Assembly (NCBI GenBank): GCA_963995525.1
Contig: OZ023207.1
Location: 982,001 to 1,046,000, forward strand
Direction of reading: 5' to 3'
Source: Escarpia spicata
Taxonomy: Eukaryota > Annelida > Polychaeta > Sabellida > Siboglinidae
DNA length: 64,000 nucleotides
This document shows positions 58,192 to 64,000 of this stretch, piece after piece (the stretch's first letter is position 1; every line of letters starts with the position of its first letter). Under the pieces are notes generated by a model. It did no database searches, was not told where the DNA came from, and saw only the letters and a list, made by a program, of their open reading frames with translations. Made by a program: the position numbers and the translations under genes.

Positions 58192-58878
58192 GATATGGCA
58201 CCTTGCAATAGGCAAGTCAAGGCGAAGCGATACTTGGTGTGCGATCACTGCCACAGTTGGGTGGATTTTACCTTGTCCTTTCTGCCTACGACCAAGTCGT
58301 AGGCAGAAACAATGGAGGAGGGATTCACCTTTCAGTGCATGAGGTGTTGGAAGGTGGAGTGTCTGCAGAAGGAGATAATTAGGTTGGCAGATATTGTGAA
58401 GGGGATGGAGATGAGAATTAGCAAGGGGACAGATGGAATGGAGAGAGACGACAGGGAGAGAGTTGGGAACACTGTGAGACTGAAGGAGCAGAGTAGTGGC
58501 AAGAAGACCGAGGAAAAGAGACTGAGAGGAGGGAAGGTGATTGGAGGGGAAGAAATTGGAGAATCGACAACAGAAAATGTGACAGATGTGAAGGTGACAG
58601 GGGAGAAAGTAACCGTAGAGAAGAAGGGAGGGAAAATGGGATGGGATAAGAGGGAAGAAAATGTGATGGGAGGAAAGATGAAGGGACAAAAGGAAGTGAG
58701 AGTAAATGTGATAGAAGAGAAGTGTATAAAAGGGACGATGACAGGAGGAAAGGTGACAAGAGAAAAAGTGACAGGAAAAAATGGAATGGAAGAGAATGTG
58801 ACAGGAGAGAAGATGGCAGGGGGAAAGACTACCAGACAGATGCAAAATGGAGAAGGAGCTACTCTGAGGCTTGATTGA
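58192..58878 (+). pseudogene. LINE ORF1: zinc finger and charged linker
   Basis: Plus strand. From ATGGCACC (about 58195) the frame has a Cys, then YLVCDHCHSWVDF and, after an in-frame stop at a 13-bp hairpin, EEGFTFQCMRCWKVE: two C-x2-C pairs of a PHD/RING-like finger as found in CR1-type ORF1 proteins. The ATG at 58312 opens a further frame of 188 codons, highly charged (Lys, Glu, Gly), which includes a possible coiled coil (ECLQKEIIRLADIVKGMEMR). The DNA from about 58360 to 58870 is strikingly purine-rich. Ends at a TGA just before the esterase. Confidence 0.7.
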
Positions 58879-59432
58879 GGGGGCAAGGGTGTTTATGGGC
58901 GACTCTATTCTGAGAAAGACAGATAAGACACTAAGGGAGGGAGGACGTAGTTGTTTGTCTACCAGGGGCTAGGATAGTGCATGTGACTGAAAGGGTAGAG
59001 AAGGTATTTGGGCATGGCAAGGGAGGGTCTATTCTAGTACATGTACAGGTGTAGGGACAAATAATGCAGACAGAGAGGGAACAACTGGGATAGTACAGAA
59101 ATAGAGACAGTTAATGAGGAGGCTAAAGAAGACAAGAGTTGAACAGATTATTGTCTCAGGAATTTAGCCAGTAATGGGAGGAAGGGGGGCAACGTATAGA
59201 AACTGCAAGAGGATGGTGATCAACGCATTAGTTGAGCAGATGTGTGAAGAAGAGTGGGTGGGATTCAAAGATTTATGGGGGTACTTTGTTGGGAGGGAAG
59301 ATGTGTACATGAGCGATGGCCTCCATCTGAGTGGAAAAGGGGCAGCAGTTTTCACAGAGAACCTGCTGCGATATGTTGACAGTGGGACGGGTTGCATCTA
59401 TTTATTCGCAGGGGGGACTCACAGAGAAGCCT
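58879..59432 (+). pseudogene. LINE ORF1: SGNH/GDSL esterase domain
   Basis: Plus strand, several frames. VFMGDSILRKTD carries the catalytic Ser block (GDS, at 58897-58905), GVGTNNADREGT the Asn block (59048-59065) and SDGLHLSGKGAAVF the Asp-x-x-His block (59315-59341). Between them are MGGRGATYRNCKRM and GFKDLWGYFVGREDVYM. This SGNH hydrolase is known from ORF1 of CR1-group LINEs, where it is thought to act on lipids or assist particle formation. Two or more frameshifts and stops separate the blocks, so it is dead, though all three catalytic blocks survive. Confidence 0.8.
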
Positions 59433-59499
59433 GAAATTGGAGGCATAGATAAAGGCAGCATAAATAAATCAGCAAAGGACAGTCTGCAAAACTATTCAG

Positions 59500-60175
59500 A
59501 AGCCGGATATAAATGTGTTTCTTTAAATGCAATGAGTATAGTAAAAAAAGAAATGAACTTAACATTATGGTAGAAAATATTAACCCTCGCATAATAGGTA
59601 TAACCGAATCATGGGCCATCACCAATATATCAGATGCCGAGTTGGGACTGACAGGCTGTGTAATGTTTAGGAAAGATAGAATAGGAAGAAGGGGAGCTGG
59701 AGTTACTTTATATGTTAAAGAATCTAGCCAGGTTTATGAAATAAAATTAGACAGAGAAGCAGATTGCGAAGAAGCTATTTGGTGTAACAGTTACAGGAAA
59801 CTCAATGTTAACGGTGGGGTTAGTTTATCGAAGTCCAAACATAAGCATAGAAGAGTTTAAACAAGTACAAAGTGCAATAAGGGAAGTGAGCAAACGGAAC
59901 TGTATGATTATGGGGGTTTTAACCATGGGCATATACAATGGAAATCTCTACAGAGTATGGGAAGTGAGGACCACAAGTTTTTAGTTTTAGTATTTTCCTT
60001 TCTTAACATGTGCTAGAACCAACCAGGGGTGAGAATGTGTTAGACATAGTTTTGTCCTCACAGAATGAATTAGTTGACAATGTCAAGATATGTGAGCCAC
60101 TGGGGAGTAGTGATCACAACCAGATACAAGTAAAATCAGAAAGGAATAGTAAAAAGCAGTACAGGAGATATTTGC
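59500..60175 (+). pseudogene. Same LINE: AP-type endonuclease
   Basis: Plus strand. LNAMSI, then RNELNIMVENINPRIIGITE (Glu of the 'TE' motif), MFRKDRIGRRGAGVTLYVKE, then in shifted frames GLVYRSPN, 'IMG' with the expected 'DFN' lost, LEPTRGENVLDIVLSSQNEL and LGSSDHNQI (Asp-His pair of the 'SDH' motif). These are the endonuclease blocks of CR1-like LINEs. The sequence then changes at about 60175 to a different LINE. Confidence 0.75.
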
Positions 60176-61247
60176 ACAAAGGAAGATATGCAGTGAAAGA
60201 GCTTAAATGCAATCACGTACGGTTGTGTGGGATTATGATACAAATTAACAACTGTGAAATCATGTGCCTCAATGTATACATGATGGGGGATGGCTGGTCG
60301 GAAGACGATAAGTTTGCTGAATATATGGATGTACTAGGTGAAATACAGCAGTTAATACACACTTACAACCCCTCTCACGTTATATACGGGGGTGACATGA
60401 ATACAGATTTGACTAGGAATATGCCTGATGCACATGCATTAAGGAATTTTATATTGGATTTTGATCTTACGGTATGTATAGATGCCCCTGATGCGCAAGT
60501 GCCATATACTTATGTAAGTCCAAACGGTTTTACCTCCAGAATTTATAATTTTTTAACCACGGCCAATTTAGGACAGAAGGTGCTCGAATGTTCTATTACA
60601 GACAACTTGTTGTTTTCTGACCATGTACCACTTAATGTCAGGTTAGATATAAATGTAGACCACATATTCGAAAGGCACTATTGTCACAAACTAGCATGGC
60701 ATAAAGCCAGTATGAAACTCATTAACCAATACAGTAGAGATCTTGAGTATAAAGTCTCCATGTTACAATACGACAAAGAGGCTTTGCTGTGAAGAATGGA
60801 ATGTGTAAAAACATGAGAACGAATTATCTGGAGTACACAGTGATATATTAAATATGTGCATAGAATCATTGGAAGGTATACCTACCACCTGTCCTAAAAC
60901 AATCTTAATTCAACTGGTGGCGGAAGGAAACTTCCTGGGTGGTCAAAACAACACAAAACAGGAGGCTATTTTCTGGCATCGACAGTGGCGAGCAGTGGGA
61001 AAGCCTCATCAGGGTGACATTACAGAAATGAGATGTATAACTAGAGCTTGGTGTCATAGGGCTGTTAGACATATTATGAGAGAGGATGACAGAATTCGTA
61101 CAACTAAGAAGGCCGAAGCCATTAGTGAAAATAGAAACCGAGACTTGTGGTCAGGTACGCCGGATAAAGGGCAGAAATAAATTCTTGCCTTCAATTATTG
61201 ATGGTGTGGTAGGTGATGAACAAATAGCACACATTTTTTACGATAAC
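60176..61247 (+). pseudogene. Second LINE: endonuclease C-terminal half and linker
   Basis: Plus strand. CLNVYMMGDGWSEDDKF, YGGDMNTDLTRNMPDAH and LFSDHVPLNV are endonuclease motifs of another LINE family ('Y-P', 'GGD-N-D--R', 'SDH-P'). They come after a complete set from the first LINE, so the locus is a fusion. After a stop at 60790 another frame continues with NTKQEAIFWHRQW, CHRAVRHIMRE and, in a third frame, FLPSIIDGVVGDEQIAHIF, the linker before RT. Frameshifts and stops show decay. Confidence 0.75.
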
Positions 61248-62425
61248 TATAATCACCTCTACAACAGTGTCATATGATGTAGATGACATGAGTGCTATAA
61301 CTATAATCACCTCTACAACAGTGTCATATGATGTTGATGACATGAGTGCTATAAATATAATCACCTCTACTACAGTGTCATGATGTTGATGACATGAGTG
61401 CAATAAATATAATCACCTCTTCAACAGTGTCATATGATGTTGATGACATGAGTGCTATAAATATAATCACCTCTACAACAGTGTCATATGATGTTGATGA
61501 CATGAGTGCTATAAATATAATCACCTCTTCAACAGTGTCATATGATGTTGATGACATGAGTGCTATAAATATAATCACCTCTACAACAGTGTCATATGAT
61601 GTTGATGACATGAGTGCTATAAATATAATCACCTCTACAACAGTGTCATATGATGTCGATGACATGAGAGCTATAAATATAATCACCTCTTCAACAGTGT
61701 CATATGTTGTCGATGACATGAGAGCTATAAATATAATCACCTCTACAACAGTGTCATATGATGTCGATGACATGAGAGCTATAAATATAATCACCTCTAC
61801 AACAGTGTCATATGATGTCGATGACATGAGTGCTATAAATATAATCACCTCTACAACAGTGTCATATGATGTCGATGACATGAGTGCTATAAATATAATC
61901 ACCTCTACAACAGTGTCATATGATGTCGATGACATGAGTGCTATAAATATAATCACCTCTACAACAGTGTCATATGATGTTGATGACATGAGTGCTATAA
62001 ATATAATCACCTCTACAACAGTGTCATATGATGTTGATGACATGAGTGCTATAAATATAATCACCTCTACAACAGTGTCATATGATGTTGATGACATGAG
62101 TGCTATAAATATAATCACCTCTACAACAGTGTCATATGATGTTGATGACATGAGTGCTATAAATATAATCACCTCTACAACAGTGTCATATGATGTTGAT
62201 GACATGAGTGCTATAAATATAATCACCTCTACTACAGTGTCATATGATGTTGATGACATGAGTGCTATAAATATAATCACCTCTACAACAGTGTCACATG
62301 ATGTTGATGACATGAGTGCTATAAATATAATCACCTCTATAACAGTGTCATATGATGTTGATGACATGAGTGCTATAAATATAATCACCTCTACAACAGT
62401 GTCATATGATGTTGATGACATGATT
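61248..62425 (+). repeat. Minisatellite, 54-bp unit, about 22 copies, inside the second LINE
   Basis: GATGACATGAGTGCTATAAA recurs every 54 bp (18 codons). In the LINE frame the unit reads S-Y-D-V-D-D-M-S-A-I-N-I-I-T-S-T-T-V. It amplifies native residues around 'YNHLYNSV' and 'YDVDDM-AI' before the RT. The native edges both carry CTATAA, and the junction of units fuses these. Large frames on both strands (493 codons plus, 390 minus) result from this array. Confidence 0.95.
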
Positions 62426-62870
62426 GCTATAAATACGGAGATAAACAAGCAGATTAAAGAAAATATTGCATATGATATATCAGTTGATGAGGCTATCGAA
62501 GGTGTCCAGCGACTGAAGCTGGGTAAGTCGGATGGTGAAGAGGGTCTCAATTCTGATCATATTATACATGGTCCGAAAATACTCATTGTGCTGTTAGCAT
62601 TAGTTTTTAACAGTATGTTGATACATGGTTTTAGCCCCGACTCAATGTTAGTGGGCACTATGGTTCCTATACCAAAAGACAAGAGACAATTAGTCTGTAC
62701 ACCCGACACTTGTAGAGCTATCACTCTTGGCAGCATTGTTGCCAAACTGTTTGATGTTGTTGGACTATCTAAGGAACAAAGTGCGCTTGCAACATCGCAT
62801 TTGCAATTTGGATTCAAACCAAATATGTCCACTACTCACTGCACATATGTTATGATGGAGACACATATGT
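62426..62870 (+). pseudogene. Second LINE: start of reverse transcriptase
   Basis: Plus strand, in frame with the 54-bp array. ISVDEAIEGVQRLKLGKSDG, then GLNSDHIIHG, LALVFNSMLIHGF, GTMVPIPKDKR, CRAITLGSIVAKLFD and LQFGFKPNMSTTHCTYVMME are the first RT blocks ('L--GKS-G-DG---DH', 'PIPK', 'RAI-L--I--K', 'FGFK---ST'). The protein is cut by the 20-bp array at 'CTYVMMET', before the catalytic Asp residues. Confidence 0.88.
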
Positions 62871-64000
62871 TATGATGGAGACACATATGTTATGATGGAG
62901 ACACATATGTTATGATGGAGACACATATGTTATGATGGAGACACACATGTTATGATGGACACACGTATGTTATGATGGATACACGTATGTTATGATGGAG
63001 ACACATATGTTATGATGGAGACACATATGTTATGATGGACGCACATATGTTATGATGGACACACATATGTTATGGTGGAGACATCTATGTTATGGTGGAG
63101 ACACATATGTTATGATGGACACACATATGTTATGATGGACACACATATGTTATGATGGACACACATATGTTATGATGGACACACCTTTGTTATGATGGAG
63201 ACACATATGTTATGATGGACACACATATGTTATGATGGACACACCTTTGTTATGATGGACGCACATATGTTATGATGGATACACATATGTTATGATGGAG
63301 ACACATATGTTATGATGGAGACACATATGTTATGATGGACACACATATGTTATGATGGAGACACATATGTTATGATGGAGACACATATGTTATGATGGAG
63401 ACACATATGTTATGGTGGACACACATATGTTATGATGGAAACACATATGTTATGATGGAGACACATATGTTATTGTGGAGACACATATGTTATGATGGAG
63501 ACACATATGTTATGATGGAGACACATATGTTATGATGGAGACACATATGTTATGGTGGAGACACATATGTTATGAAGGAGACACATATGTTATGATGGAG
63601 ACACATATGTTATGATGGACACACATATGTTATGATGGACACAAATATGTTATGATGGAGACACATATGTTATGATGGAGATACATATGTTATGGTGGAG
63701 ACACATATCTTATGATGGACACACATATGTTATGGTGGACACACATATGTTATGATGGAGACACATATGTTATGGTGGACACACATATGTTATGATGGAG
63801 ACACATATGTTATGATGGAGACACATATGTTATGGTGGACACACATATGTTATGATGGAGACATATATGTTATGATGGAGACACATATGTTATGATGGAG
63901 ACACATATGTTATGATGGAGACACATATGTTATGGTGGAGACACATATGTTATGATGGAGACACATATGTTATGATGGAGACACATATGTTATGGTGGAG
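62855..64000 (+). repeat. Minisatellite, 20-bp unit, about 57 copies, runs past the window end
   Basis: ACACATATGTTATGATGGAG repeats exactly every 20 bp. The first unit is the native RT codons for 'TYVMMET'. Variants are mainly GGAG/GGAC and GATGG/GGTGG. The 20-bp period shifts the frame, so translation stops early. Confidence 0.97.

Noticed and set aside
58312..58878. 188-codon charged frame as an independent gene
   Set aside because: It lies between a LINE zinc finger and the LINE esterase on the same strand and reads as the ORF1 linker.
61378..62875. Long open frames on both strands (493 plus, 390 minus)
   Set aside because: Produced by the 54-bp in-frame array; only the plus-strand flanks encode recognisable LINE protein.

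Overview
The window looks like nuclear DNA of an animal. It is AT-rich, has no dense gene packing, contains one exon with AG/GT splice sites encoding an LDL-receptor class B (YWTD) repeat, and carries decayed animal-type transposons: Ty3/Gypsy LTR elements, several non-LTR retrotransposons (LINEs) and ZBED-like hAT DNA transposons. PHD-bearing and SGNH-esterase-bearing LINEs suggest a marine invertebrate, perhaps a mollusc or another lophotrochozoan. That placement is a guess.

The dominant content is tandem repeats. I count more than 20 unrelated minisatellite arrays (units of 12 to 177 bp), one complex degenerate array and several microsatellites; together they cover roughly two fifths of the 64 kb. 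Most long open frames are by-products of arrays whose unit has no stop codon or is a multiple of three, and should not be read as genes.

Layout. 1-13.5 kb: seven arrays (units 42-45, 61, 115, 137, 63, 83 and 72 bp), two THAP-like fragments and one exon-like stretch. 14-16.9 kb: a gutted Gypsy element on the minus strand (gag, protease, integrase tail) with a 101-bp array at the gag-protease junction and a 12-bp array after the integrase tail. 17.6-19.6 kb: a 95-bp array and then the YWTD exon, the only convincing host coding sequence. 20.4-24.4 kb: a second Gypsy element, minus strand, with two LTR pieces, gag, protease and reverse transcriptase (RT); its RT catalytic box has been amplified into a 34-bp array. 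25.2-28.9 kb: a hAT/ZBED transposase pseudogene with a 93-bp array in its 5' part and a separate BED finger. 29.6-32.6 kb: 106-bp and 15-bp arrays. 33.7-35.1 kb: a 1.4-kb inverted repeat with a tRNA-like sequence in each arm. 35.6-39 kb: a complex array with an 848-bp higher-order duplication, then a 48-bp array. 39-45 kb: LINE fragments, a nearly perfect 24-bp array and TG repeats. 45.6-47.9 kb: a 65-bp array. 48.8-52.8 kb: a long minus-strand LINE (PHD finger, endonuclease, RT) with a 24-bp array inside its endonuclease. 54.5-57.2 kb: another minus-strand LINE split by a 1-kb hAT relic. 57.7 kb: an 86-bp palindromic element with a perfect 8-bp target duplication. 58.2 kb to the end: a plus-strand LINE with zinc finger and SGNH esterase, fused to a second LINE whose RT has grown 54-bp and 20-bp arrays.

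The most interesting pattern is that many arrays are amplified pieces of the transposon coding sequence they sit in: RT active site, gag, hAT transposase, LINE endonuclease and LINE RT. In the clearest cases the first unit is still in the native reading frame. This points to a genome-wide tendency to turn short internal segments into minisatellites. Nothing resembles an operon, a CRISPR system or a prokaryotic locus.
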